Source of the DNA: Parafannyhessea umbonata
Lineage (GTDB): Bacteria > Actinomycetota > Coriobacteriia > Coriobacteriales > Atopobiaceae
Assembly (NCBI RefSeq): GCF_012844235.1
Contig: NZ_JABAGR010000003.1
Span: 62,001 to 126,000, forward strand
Length of the DNA: 64,000 nucleotides
Reading direction: 5' to 3'
Shown here: piece by piece, positions 1 to 7,523 of the stretch
Position numbering within the stretch: the first letter of the stretch is position 1
How the letters are laid out: each line of letters begins with the position of its first letter
Position numbers and translations under genes: made by a program
The notes under the pieces: model-generated
What the model was told of the DNA's origin: nothing
Database searches by the model: none
What the model saw: the letters and a program-made list of their open reading frames with translations, nothing else

Positions 1-443
1 TCAAGCGCGGCGGCGTTTATCGCCATGCCGCCAAAGCCGCAGATGCCGATGATGCCAATGCGTGCCGGGTCCACGTCGTCGCGGCAGCTGAGGTAGTCGA
101 CGGCCGCGCAGAAGTCCTCGGTGTTGATGTCAGGGGAGGCCACGCGCCGGGGCTCGCCCGCGCTCTCTCCCGTGAACGACGGGTCGAACGCGATGGTCAG
201 GAAGCCGCGCGCCGCCATCTCCTGGGCGTACAGGCCGCTCGACTGCTCCTTCACGGCGCCAAAGGGGCCGCTCACGGCAATGGCGGCAAGCTTTTCTCGC
301 CCGTCTTTTGGTTTGTACAGGTCTGCCGCGAGCGTGATGCCGTAGCGGTTGGCAAAGGTCACCTTGGTGTGGTCCACGCGCTCGTCGCGCGGGAACGTCT
401 TGTCCCACTCCTGTGTAAGCCTTAACTCCTGGGTCTGCATCAT
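1..443 (-). CDS. alpha/beta hydrolase, partial (C-terminus outside window)
   Basis: The N-terminal 147 residues of an alpha/beta hydrolase of the dienelactone-hydrolase/YcjY type are present; the gene runs off the left edge. The nucleophile elbow reads GICGFGG near residue 137, so a Cys occupies the usual Ser position, which is common in this subfamily. The start is set by a GGAGG seven bases upstream of ATG at 443; a second ATG follows directly. It is divergent from a MerR gene, and its own promoter has the long 19-bp spacer typical of MerR-activated promoters, so it is probably induced by that regulator. The substrate cannot be told from sequence. Confidence 0.8.
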   Translation of the reverse strand, partial: MMQTQELRLTQEWDKTFPRDERVDHTKVTFANRYGITLAADLYKPKDGREKLAAIAVSGPFGAVKEQSSGLYAQEMAARGFLTIAFDPSFTGESAGEPRRVASPDINTEDFCAAVDYLSCRDDVDPARIGIIGICGFGGMAINAAAL

Positions 444-492
444 CTTGTTGCCTCCCGTGACTCGGACGTGCTCGTTTGCTAACATCAAGGGA

Positions 493-523
493 AGCGTAAG
501 ACCTAAACCTAACTTTAGGTCAA
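493..523 (-). promoter_or_regulatory. MerR-type promoter and operator for the hydrolase gene
   Basis: On the minus strand, -35 TTGACC (518-523) and -10 TACGCT (493-498) are separated by 19 bp. An 8-bp perfect dyad, GACCTAAA (500-507) and TTTAGGTC (514-521), fills the spacer. An over-long spacer with a centred dyad is the hallmark of MerR-activated promoters. Confidence 0.75.
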
Positions 524-556
524 TGGTAAATTGACAAAACGCACGGGAGATGCCGC

Positions 557-994
557 ATGTACACAATCGGGCAGGTTTCGAAGATGTTTGGGTTGCCCAT
601 ATCGACCCTGCGTTACTACGACAAGGAGGGACTGTTTCCAAGCATGTCGCGCGAGGGCGGCATCAGGAGGTTCGGGGACCAGGAACTCGAGGCGCTGCGC
701 GTGATCGAGTGCCTGAAGCGCTCTGGCCTCGAGATCAGGGAAATCAAGCGCTTTATGCAGTGGTGCGAGGAGGGGCCGTCCACCTACGCCGATCGCGAGG
801 AGCTGTTTGAGCGTCGGCGCGAGGCCGTGCTCGAGCAGATGGGACAGCTGAGAAGGACCCTCGCCATGCTCGAGTTCAAGTGCTGGTACTACAAGGTCGC
901 CTTGGCCGACGGCAACGAGGATCGTCTGGACGCGATGGTTCCCGACGGGCTGCCGAAGGACGTGCGGGCGCTGTACGACGAGGCCCACGCCTAG
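557..994 (+). CDS. MerR family transcriptional regulator
   Basis: A 145-residue regulator. The N-terminal winged helix (residues 1-70) begins MYTIGQVSKMFGLPISTLRYYDKEGL, the standard MerR helix-turn-helix and wing, shown here only to identify it by its core IGQVSKMFG and LRYYDKEGL. Residues 75-120 form the antiparallel dimerisation helix and a short C-terminal tail follows. No metal-binding Cys cluster is seen, so a small organic effector or stress signal is more likely than a metal. GGGAG precedes the ATG by eight bases. It is divergent from the hydrolase at 1-443, whose promoter carries the expected MerR spacing. Confidence 0.9.
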   Translation: MYTIGQVSKMFGLPISTLRYYDKEGLFPSMSREGGIRRFGDQELEALRVIECLKRSGLEIREIKRFMQWCEEGPSTYADREELFERRREAVLEQMGQLRRTLAMLEFKCWYYKVALADGNEDRLDAMVPDGLPKDVRALYDEAHA

Positions 995-1077
995 CTTGGC
1001 GCGGGCCCGGTGTCTACGTTGTTGCGGCTGGTCGTGCGGTTGCGGCCGTGGCGCGTGCGATCTTCTCGTCCGCGCGG

Positions 1078-1569
1078 CTACCTGGCCTCGTTGCCGGAGG
1101 TCACGGCCCTGGGGCGAAACAGTGCGCCAAACGCGCCGCGCACGACGGGGCCGGCCACGAAGAACTGCCACAGCAGCGCCATCGGCAGGTTGAGAATGGC
1201 CGTCTGGATCCACGTGGAGACGATGTCCGGGGCGGCGGGGCGCTTGATGGCGAGGGTGGCGACCAGGCTCATGAGCGGGCACATCATCTGCACGCTGAGC
1301 GCAGAGATCGCCGCGACCATCGCAAACGGCGTCTTGGGGCTGGGGCCAACGAGCTTGGCCGCGCGGCGGCCGACGATGGGCGATACCACAAACAGGTCAA
1401 GAACGAGCGCGACCGGCCCCATGAACGCGAGCTCTGGCAGACCGGCGACAAAGACGAAGTTGGAAAGACCGCCGACCTCGAGCGAGATGTTGTAGCAGAT
1501 CATGCCATACACCATAACGAGGACCATCATGATGGTGAAGACGAGCTTCTGAGTGCGGCTTTGCGGCAT
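1078..1569 (-). CDS. DUF2798 family membrane protein
   Basis: A 163-residue protein with about four hydrophobic segments (residues 10-30, 42-65, 82-102 and 125-145). The layout and motifs, such as SLVATLAIKR and the C-terminal WIQTAILNLPMAL, match the DUF2798 small membrane proteins of unknown function. The ATG at 1569 has GGGAGG five bases upstream; a longer reading to 1680 lacks a ribosome site. It converges on the MerR gene. Two dyads lie about 80-145 bases upstream and could be operators. Confidence 0.7.
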   Translation of the reverse strand: MPQSRTQKLVFTIMMVLVMVYGMICYNISLEVGGLSNFVFVAGLPELAFMGPVALVLDLFVVSPIVGRRAAKLVGPSPKTPFAMVAAISALSVQMMCPLMSLVATLAIKRPAAPDIVSTWIQTAILNLPMALLWQFFVAGPVVRGAFGALFRPRAVTSGNEAR

Positions 1570-1649
1570 GTATACCTCCCGGTTGCGTGCAGTGTTGTTC
1601 GTTATCACCCGGGAGGGTGTGCGTTTCCAAGGATACCTGCAAGAAATGT

Positions 1650-1713
1650 GACGCGTGCACGTTACCACGCGTCGCACCATTACAAGAGGCTACGTTTGTG
1701 CCGGAGTACAAAC
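1650..1713. promoter_or_regulatory. two inverted repeats upstream of the DUF2798 gene
   Basis: Perfect dyads: GACGCGTG (1650-1657) with CACGCGTC (1666-1673), and GTTTGT (1694-1699) with ACAAAC (1708-1713). Both have 8-bp spacers. They sit in the gap between the DUF2798 and DUF1805 genes and look like operator sites. No cognate regulator is adjacent. Confidence 0.4.
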
Positions 1714-1763
1714 ACTCCACAACCCGTGCGTGGACGCCCGCGCCGCACCGCGGCGGCAGGGAC

Positions 1764-2078
1764 CTACCGGTTCAGGACCGCCGCTGCCTGCTCGCCCGTC
1801 ATGTCCGGCGTCACACCGAGCTTTGCGGCCTTGGGTGTCATGCCGGTGATCTTGTTCGCCAGGACGTCCGCAAAGCTTGCACCCGCGACGCGCACGGCAA
1901 CGTCGCCCAGCTGCTCGGCCTTCTCAAGGCTCAGGTAGCCGCACATCAGGAAGCCGCGCGCGCAGCGCACCACGATGAGCGAGGCATGACCTTCCCCCGC
2001 CAGTTCGGGAACCATGATGCCCTCGGCCTTCGTCGCGTCCTTGCCCGTCCCGATCTCAAGCGTCTGAAATACCGCCAT
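1764..2078 (-). CDS. DUF1805 (YunC-like) protein
   Basis: A 104-residue protein resembling DUF1805/YunC: the core GIMVPELAGEGHASLIVV, then RGFLMCGYL, then AEQLGDVAVRVAG are typical. The family is small, soluble and of unknown function. The ATG at 2078 follows GGAGGAGTGGCG; an upstream in-frame ATG at 2174 has no ribosome site and would add an unrelated, basic leader. It is divergent from the fructosamine-kinase-like gene. Confidence 0.75.
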   Translation of the reverse strand: MAVFQTLEIGTGKDATKAEGIMVPELAGEGHASLIVVRCARGFLMCGYLSLEKAEQLGDVAVRVAGASFADVLANKITGMTPKAAKLGVTPDMTGEQAAAVLNR

Positions 2079-2260
2079 CGCCACTCCTCCATTCGTCTGC
2101 AGCCCGGCCGCGTGCCGCGCGCTTGGTTGCCAATTCTTGCGCCCGCCCGTGGGCGTGTCAATGGCTCGTGGCACGCTCGAAACGTCCCGTCACGGCACTC
2201 GTTGGCGCGACTATGATTGCCACGTGGGGTTTGGCGATGCGACGACATGGGGGGTGCGCC

Positions 2261-3103
2261 ATGCGGGAAGGCTCTTTTGCGACGTACGAGAAGACCGACC
2301 GAAGTCCCCGCGCGGACCTTGCGGGCGAGGCGGCCGGCCTGCGCTGGCTGGGCGCGGCCGAGAAGGACGGCGGCCTTTCGTGCGCGCGCGTCGTGAGCGC
2401 GAGCACGCACCGGCTGGTGGAGGAGCGCGTATTCCAGGGCGTACCCACGCGCGAGAAGGCACGACGGGCCGGCGCGGCCCTGGCGCGCACGCATGCTGCG
2501 GGCGCGGCGTGGTACGGCTGCCCGCCGCCCGGCTGGGACGGCGCCGGCTATGCGATCGGCCGCTCGCTCACGCCCGTGGTGCCCGCCTCCGCGCAAGATG
2601 GGGCCCGGGGCTGGGGCGCCGCGTGCGCGGAGTGGCGCGTGATGCCGCACGTTCGCGCGGTTCGCGACGACGGGCTGGTGGATGCGGGCGAGGCGCGCCT
2701 GCTCACGCGCGTGGCGGACCGCATGGCGGCCGGAGACTTCGACTCGCCGGAACCGGCGCTCGTGCGCGCGGGCGGGCATGCGTGCGCACGCATCCACGGC
2801 GACCTCTGGGCCGGAAACCTGCTCTGGGCGCAGGACGGCACCCGGGCCGCCGCGACAGGCGCGGCACTTATCGACCCCATGGCGTCCGGTGGCCACGCAG
2901 AGACGGACCTTGCCATGTTGCAGTTGTTTGGCTGCGCGTACCTCCACGATCTTCTCGCCGCGTACGACGAGGCGTCCCCGCTGGCAGATGGCTGGCGCGA
3001 ACGCGTCGCCATCCACCAGCTCGTGCCGGTGCTGCTGCACTGCGTGCTGTTTGGCGCAGACTACGTGGGCCTGGCGCTTTCCATCGCGCGCCGGTACGCG
3101 TAA
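2261..3103 (+). CDS. fructosamine kinase family protein
   Basis: A 280-residue protein of the fructosamine/ketosamine-3-kinase family, which phosphorylates sugars on glycated amines for deglycation. The catalytic loop HGDLWAGNLLW and the later acidic IDPMASGGHAETDLAML are the diagnostic phosphotransferase (APH-like) motifs. The N-terminal lobe is short compared with most members (about 290 residues). The start at 2261 follows GGGGGTG; longer in-frame openings upstream lack family similarity. No operon partner is evident, and the next gene converges after 9 bases. Confidence 0.85.
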   Translation: MREGSFATYEKTDRSPRADLAGEAAGLRWLGAAEKDGGLSCARVVSASTHRLVEERVFQGVPTREKARRAGAALARTHAAGAAWYGCPPPGWDGAGYAIGRSLTPVVPASAQDGARGWGAACAEWRVMPHVRAVRDDGLVDAGEARLLTRVADRMAAGDFDSPEPALVRAGGHACARIHGDLWAGNLLWAQDGTRAAATGAALIDPMASGGHAETDLAMLQLFGCAYLHDLLAAYDEASPLADGWRERVAIHQLVPVLLHCVLFGADYVGLALSIARRYA

Positions 3104-3112
3104 GGCCAGGCG

Positions 3113-3838
3113 CTACTCCAGCTGCGCGTACTGGTCGTCGGAAACGGGTTCCAGCCACTCCGCGCTTGCGCCCTCGGCCGGCACCGCCAGCGCGATGTGC
3201 TGGAACCACGAGTCGCGCGCGGCGCCGTGCCAGTGCTTCACCTCGGGCGGAATGCTCACCACGTCGCCGGGGTGCAGCTCCTGCGCTGGCTTGCCCCACT
3301 CTTGGTACCAGCCGCGACCCGCGATGCAGATGAGCACTTGGCCACCCTTGTGGTGCACGTGCCAGTTGTTGCGGCAGCCTGGCTCGAAGGTCACGTTTGC
3401 GGCTCCCAGCTGCGCATCGCCCAGCGGAGCCAGCCAGCTCTTGCCCACGAAGTACTGCGCGTATGCGTCGTTAGGCTCGCCCATGGGGAAGATGGTCGAA
3501 AGCCCGCGCGGCTCGTCCTTCTCGCCCTCGCCCCAGACCTCCTTCACCATGCGGAACACGGCCCAGCCCTTCGGCCAGCCGCAGTACATGGTGGCGTGTG
3601 TCACCACGGCCACGATTTCTTCTCGGCTCACGCCGTTCGCCTTGGCGTTCTGCAGGTGGTACTCGAGCGAGGAGTCGGTGATGCCGGATGCCATGAGCGT
3701 GACCACCGTCACGATGCACTTCGTCTTGGCGTCGATGGCAGTCTGGTCCCACACCTCCCCAAACAGCACGTCGTCGTTCAGATGCGCAAAGAGCGGGGCG
3801 ATTGCGCCCAGCTGATTCCTGCCAGCGGTCTGCTTCAT
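3113..3838 (-). CDS. carboxymuconolactone decarboxylase-like / cupin fusion protein
   Basis: A 241-residue two-domain protein. Residues 1-110 are a CMD/AhpD-like helical domain, with EEIVAVVTHATMYCGWP matching the ExxxxxxH region. Residues 135-225 are a cupin, with WHVHHKGGQVL giving the metal-binding HxH and HPGDVVSIPPEVKHWHG the second motif. Such fusions occur beside LysR regulators and oxidoreductases and may bind quinone-like or lactone substrates; the reaction is not known. It is divergent from a LysR regulator, so is a likely target of it. Confidence 0.85.
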   Translation of the reverse strand: MKQTAGRNQLGAIAPLFAHLNDDVLFGEVWDQTAIDAKTKCIVTVVTLMASGITDSSLEYHLQNAKANGVSREEIVAVVTHATMYCGWPKGWAVFRMVKEVWGEGEKDEPRGLSTIFPMGEPNDAYAQYFVGKSWLAPLGDAQLGAANVTFEPGCRNNWHVHHKGGQVLICIAGRGWYQEWGKPAQELHPGDVVSIPPEVKHWHGAARDSWFQHIALAVPAEGASAEWLEPVSDDQYAQLE

Positions 3839-3948
3839 CTTTCGTAAACCTTTCTTCTTCTGGGCGCTCCCTGCACGCCTGGTGCTTCCTTCCCACGATC
3901 AATCATGCGGTTGCGCGGGCGAGAAGTACAATGCACCTGTGATGGAAA

Positions 3949-3969
3949 GCCATGCCTAAAGTGCATGGC
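3949..3969. promoter_or_regulatory. candidate LysR operator
   Basis: A perfect 7-bp dyad, GCCATGC (3949-3955) and GCATGGC (3963-3969), with a 7-bp spacer lies just before the lysR start in the divergent gap. The size fits a LysR-type binding site or autorepression site, although it does not show the classic T-N11-A form. Confidence 0.45.
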
Positions 3970-3985
3970 GAAAGCAGGGGGAAGC

Positions 3986-4867
3986 ATGAACACCGACCAG
4001 GTACGCCACTTCGTCGCCGTCGCTCGTACGGGATCGGTCACCGCCGCCGCGCGCGACCAGCACGTCTCGCAACCTGCCCTCAGCCGTTCCATCCGGCGGC
4101 TCGAGGACGAGCTCGGCGTGACGCTCTTCGACCGCGGGAAGAACTCACTCGTGCTCAACCGGATCGGCCGCGAGCTGCTGCCGCATGCAGAGGAGCTCCT
4201 TGCCGCGGAGCGGCGGATGCGTCAGGCGTCGTTCGACGCGTCGCGTCGCGAGCGCGTGCTGCGTGTCGGCACCATCGCCCCCGCGCCGTTGTGGTACCTC
4301 ACCTCGCTTATCGTGGAGCGCATGCCCGGCGCGCTCGTGAGCTCGCAGATGGTGGGTGACGAGGCGGATGTGGAGCGTGCCCTGTTCGACTCCCTCATCG
4401 ACCTCGCCGTCTGCACGCGCAAGGCCCCAGGGATGCGCGGCGTCCTCCTCATGAGGGAGAACCTGTATCTCTCGGCGCCAGAGGGACATCCCCTTGCGCG
4501 GCGCGAAAGCGTCTCGTTCGAGGACCTCGACGGCGAGACCTTCCTGCTCTTTGGCGGCATCGGGTTCTGGGGAGACATCCACCGGCGCATGACGCCGCAC
4601 GCTCGCATGGTCGTGCAGGAGGATCGCGAGGTCTGGCGCCAGCTCATGCGCACGACCCGCATGCTGGGCTTCTCGTCAGACGCGCCGGTGCTCATGCGCC
4701 CGGATGTCGCCGGGGAGGCGGCGGAGGGAGAAGGGCAGGTCCGGAGGGTCTTCGTGCCCATACGCGACGCCGAGGCCCACGCGACGTTCTACCTCTGCGC
4801 GAGGGAAGACCAGACGGGTGGGGGAGGCCTTGCCGCCTCCGTGATGGAGCTCGTCGGCCGGCTGTGA
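3986..4867 (+). CDS. LysR family transcriptional regulator
   Basis: A 293-residue regulator. The N-terminal winged helix (1-60) shows AVARTGSVTAAARDQHVSQPALSRSIRRLE, cited here by its core VSQPALSRSI, which is typical of the family. Residues 90-290 form the effector-binding domain. The ATG at 3986 has AGGGGGAAGC before it; an in-frame opening at 3905 would add a Cys-rich leader not found in LysR proteins. It is divergent from the CMD-cupin gene and is followed 175 bases later by the ACR3 transporter, so it may control either. Confidence 0.9.
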   Translation: MNTDQVRHFVAVARTGSVTAAARDQHVSQPALSRSIRRLEDELGVTLFDRGKNSLVLNRIGRELLPHAEELLAAERRMRQASFDASRRERVLRVGTIAPAPLWYLTSLIVERMPGALVSSQMVGDEADVERALFDSLIDLAVCTRKAPGMRGVLLMRENLYLSAPEGHPLARRESVSFEDLDGETFLLFGGIGFWGDIHRRMTPHARMVVQEDREVWRQLMRTTRMLGFSSDAPVLMRPDVAGEAAEGEGQVRRVFVPIRDAEAHATFYLCAREDQTGGGGLAASVMELVGRL

Positions 4868-4955
4868 TCGATCGTTAAGATACTCGCGAGTAAGTTACTT
4901 TGGAGCATCTTATTCCGCCTCCAAGAACACTGCCTATAGTAGCCCTCCCATCACA

Positions 4956-4991
4956 TTGACATCGGTGAATGTTACGATATCATCGGTAACA
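4956..4991 (+). promoter_or_regulatory. promoter and operator of the ACR3-type transporter
   Basis: -35 TTGACA (4956-4961) and -10 TATCAT (4978-4983) are 16 bp apart. The dyad TGTTAC (4970-4975) with GTAACA (4986-4991) covers the -10, as a repressor operator would. A separate 12-bp palindrome, TACTCGCGAGTA, is at 4881-4892. Confidence 0.55.
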
Positions 4992-5042
4992 GATAGACAA
5001 ATATCGATGTGATAGTCCCGTAAGGAGCGGAGGGAGAAGGGC

Positions 5043-6128
5043 ATGGCGAAAAGTGCAGGAGCCGAGACGGGGGCGGCCACGGAGGGCGTGGGTTCGCGTC
5101 TGGGCGTGAAGGACAGGCTGCTCACGCTGTGGATCTTTCTGGCGATGGCCGCGGGCATCGCCCTGGGCGCCGTGGCGCCGGGCTTGTCCGGGGCGCTGAA
5201 CGCGGTTTCGGTGGGGACAACCAACGTGCCGCTCGCCGTGTGCATGATGCTCATGCTGTATCCGCCGCTCGCGAAGGTGCGCTACTCCGAGCTCCCCAAG
5301 GTCTTCCGCAACGTCCGCGCGCTCGGCCTCATGCTGCTGTTCTGCGCGGTCGTGGGGCCGCTCCTCATGTTCATGCTTGCCACCACGTTCCTGCGCGACC
5401 AGCCTGAGTACATGACGGGCCTCATCCTCATAGGCATCGCGCCGTGCATCGCGATGGTCATCGTGTGGAACGGCCTTGCCGGCGGCGACGCGGAGTGGTG
5501 CGCCGGCTTCGTGGCGGTGAACGCCATCCTGCAGGTGCTGCTGTACGGACCCATGGCGTGGCTGTTCGCCACACGCCTCACCACGCTTGTGGGCGCGCCC
5601 TCGGTCTCCGTCAGCCTCTCCGTGGGCGACGTGGCGGGAACCGTGGCGTTCTACCTCGGCATACCGTTCGCCGCGGGTGCGCTTGGGCGCCTGGCGCTCG
5701 AGCGTCTCATGGGTCGCGACTGGTATGAGGGCACCTACCTCCCGCGCGTGTCGCCAATCTCGTTCGCGGCGCTTCTCGCCACCATCGTCCTCATGTTCTC
5801 GCTCAAGGGACAGCAGATCGTGCACCTTCCGCTTGACACCGTGCGCATCGCCGTGCCGCTCGTCATCTACTTCGTGGTCATGTTCTTCTGCAGCTTCGTG
5901 CTCGCGCACGCGGCGGGGTTCGGCTACCCGCAGACAAGCGCCATCGCGTTCACGGCCACGGGCAACAACTTCGAGCTCGCGATCGCCGTGGCGGTGGCGA
6001 CGTTTGGCCTGGCGTCCGGCGAGGCGTTCGCGGCCGTCGTTGGCCCCCTCATCGAGGTGCCGTCGCTCATACTCCTGGTGAACGCCGCCCTCGCCATGCG
6101 CCGCCGCATGTCCTGGCCAAGGGGCTAG
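5043..6128 (+). CDS. ACR3-type arsenite efflux transporter
   Basis: A 361-residue polytopic membrane protein with about ten hydrophobic segments. The stretch IGIAPCIAMVIVWNGLAGG contains Cys135 in the position of the essential ACR3 cysteine, and the later TATGNNFELAIAVA matches the conserved acidic helix. It would export arsenite (or antimonite) using the proton gradient. No arsR or arsC neighbour is present, unusual for this family; only the LysR upstream is a possible regulator. GGAGGGAGAAGGGC precedes the ATG. Its stop shares CTAG with the convergent esterase stop. Confidence 0.85.
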   Translation: MAKSAGAETGAATEGVGSRLGVKDRLLTLWIFLAMAAGIALGAVAPGLSGALNAVSVGTTNVPLAVCMMLMLYPPLAKVRYSELPKVFRNVRALGLMLLFCAVVGPLLMFMLATTFLRDQPEYMTGLILIGIAPCIAMVIVWNGLAGGDAEWCAGFVAVNAILQVLLYGPMAWLFATRLTTLVGAPSVSVSLSVGDVAGTVAFYLGIPFAAGALGRLALERLMGRDWYEGTYLPRVSPISFAALLATIVLMFSLKGQQIVHLPLDTVRIAVPLVIYFVVMFFCSFVLAHAAGFGYPQTSAIAFTATGNNFELAIAVAVATFGLASGEAFAAVVGPLIEVPSLILLVNAALAMRRRMSWPRG

Positions 6129-6835
6129 TGGTACCGGTGCGTGCGCTCGGCCTCGAGCGTGTCGATGCACCACAGGAATGCCCTTGCCGTGCGCTCGCCA
6201 GGTTCCTGGAAGTGCCCGCCTGCGTTCCATTCCAGCGTGCACGGCACGCCTTGCGCCCGAAGCAGCTCGTGCTGGCGCCGTATGCACGACCCCACGGTCG
6301 AGACGACGGCGTTTCTCGTCTTCTCCTCGCGATCCCCCAGGCTTAGGTAGACGGCGCGCGAAAGCGGCTGGCGGCCTTGCGCGTAGCCGAGCCACCCGGG
6401 AAACCACACGGACGGCGATGCGGCGGCGACGGCTGCGAACGTATCCGTCTGGTACGAGCACCACAGCGAGAAGAGCGCGGCGAGCGAGTAGCCGCCCAGG
6501 ATCGCGTCGCGGCCGGGCTGCAGCTTGAGGGCGGATGGCAGCTCGGGCAGGATGCCGTTCAGGACGAGGTCGAGCGTGCGCTGGGCGCCGCTGCCGAAGC
6601 CGCGCTTGCCGAACGCCGGCGGCGCCTCCCAGGGCGAGAGGTCGTCGTTCCACTCCGGCACCTCGAACGCGACGAGCGCGACGGGCGTCTTGCAGGAATC
6701 TTGCAGCAGCCGGGCCTCGCGGTCCACGTCGTCGAGGTCGCGGTGGTCTACGGGTTGCAGAAGTATGTGCCGCGGGCGCTCTTCGATGTACGTCACGCAG
6801 GGCGTGCCGGCGATGGTGCTTGCTCTTCTCTGCAT
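6125..6835 (-). CDS. alpha/beta hydrolase, putative esterase (IroE/Fes-like)
   Basis: A 236-residue alpha/beta hydrolase. The nucleophile elbow GGYSLAALFSLW and the late ASPSVWFPGWLGY and GGHFQEPGER (candidate catalytic His) resemble the small IroE/YbbA-type esterases, which cleave siderophore-like or acyl esters. No signal peptide is seen, so it is cytoplasmic. The ATG at 6835 leaves a 19-base gap to the DUF188 gene upstream; the longer ATG at 6910 would overlap it. The two form an operon. Substrate unknown. Confidence 0.75.
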   Translation of the reverse strand: MQRRASTIAGTPCVTYIEERPRHILLQPVDHRDLDDVDREARLLQDSCKTPVALVAFEVPEWNDDLSPWEAPPAFGKRGFGSGAQRTLDLVLNGILPELPSALKLQPGRDAILGGYSLAALFSLWCSYQTDTFAAVAAASPSVWFPGWLGYAQGRQPLSRAVYLSLGDREEKTRNAVVSTVGSCIRRQHELLRAQGVPCTLEWNAGGHFQEPGERTARAFLWCIDTLEAERTHRYH

Positions 6836-6854
6836 GCGGAGCCTTTCGTCGTGG

Positions 6855-7403
6855 CTATTTGTCTGGATTGCTGACAGTTGTCTGCCCGCCATGTGGTGTC
6901 CGCTCGTCACGCGGCGTCTTCAGCAGGCGACGCAGGTTCGTGCGGAAGCGGGCGCGGTCCTCGGACGTGAACGCCGCGGGACCCCTCGTCCTGCCGCCGG
7001 CGCGGCGCACCTTCTTCTCCTCGTGGCGTATGAGCATCAGGGAGTCTATGGTCAGCGGGCTGTACACGCGCCCGCGCACGCCGATGGCGCGAGCGCCACG
7101 GCCCAGCACCATGTCTGCGAGGCCTATGTCCTGCGTCACCACCACGTCTTCGGGCGTCAGCTCGGACACGATGGCGAAGTCCGCGGAGTCGGCGCCCACG
7201 CCCACCTGGAGCACCCTCACCCAGAAGCCGCAGTCGGGGCACTGTGGGTCGCGGGGCTCGCGCGGGTCCGTCGCGCGCACGGAGCGCTCGAGGTTCTGCG
7301 TGGTGTTTCCCGCAATCACGCAGGGAATCCGCAGCTCGCGCGCGACGGCGAGCGCCTCCCGCGTGACGGGGCATGCGTCGGCGTCTATGTAGAGCCTGGT
7401 CAT
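6855..7403 (-). CDS. YaiI/YqxD family protein (DUF188)
   Basis: A 182-residue member of the UPF0178/DUF188 family, which folds like PIN-domain proteins and has no settled function. YIDADACPVTREALAVA, ERSVRATDP, SADFAIVSEL and TQDIGLADMVLGRGA are the family blocks. AGGAGGCCC precedes the ATG at 7403. A short Cys-containing insertion, DPQCPDCGFWVRV (about residues 57-69), is an unusual addition. It is upstream of, and probably cotranscribed with, the esterase. Confidence 0.85.
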   Translation of the reverse strand: MTRLYIDADACPVTREALAVARELRIPCVIAGNTTQNLERSVRATDPREPRDPQCPDCGFWVRVLQVGVGADSADFAIVSELTPEDVVVTQDIGLADMVLGRGARAIGVRGRVYSPLTIDSLMLIRHEEKKVRRAGGRTRGPAAFTSEDRARFRTNLRRLLKTPRDERTPHGGQTTVSNPDK

Positions 7404-7419
7404 GGGCCTCCTTATGGCG

Positions 7420-7457
7420 ATGGGCACTGCCGCCAACACCCTGGCGACAGTGCCCAT
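7420..7457 (-). terminator. strong hairpin between the surface-protein gene and the DUF188 gene
   Basis: A 16-bp stem (7420-7435 with 7442-7457, one G-U wobble, 6-base loop) lies 17 bases upstream of the DUF188 start and 66 bases beyond the surface-protein stop. There is no T run. It may end or stabilise the upstream transcript, or shape the DUF188 leader. Confidence 0.55.
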
Positions 7458-7523
7458 TCTAGACCTGCCTATGTGGCTGCCATGCGTTCGCGTCGCGAAG
7501 GCGCTGGCCGTCGGCGCTTGAAG

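Noticed and set aside
4980-6653. A long minus-strand frame opposite the ACR3 gene
   Set aside because: It crosses two real genes on different strands and has low-complexity His-Arg-Asp translation.
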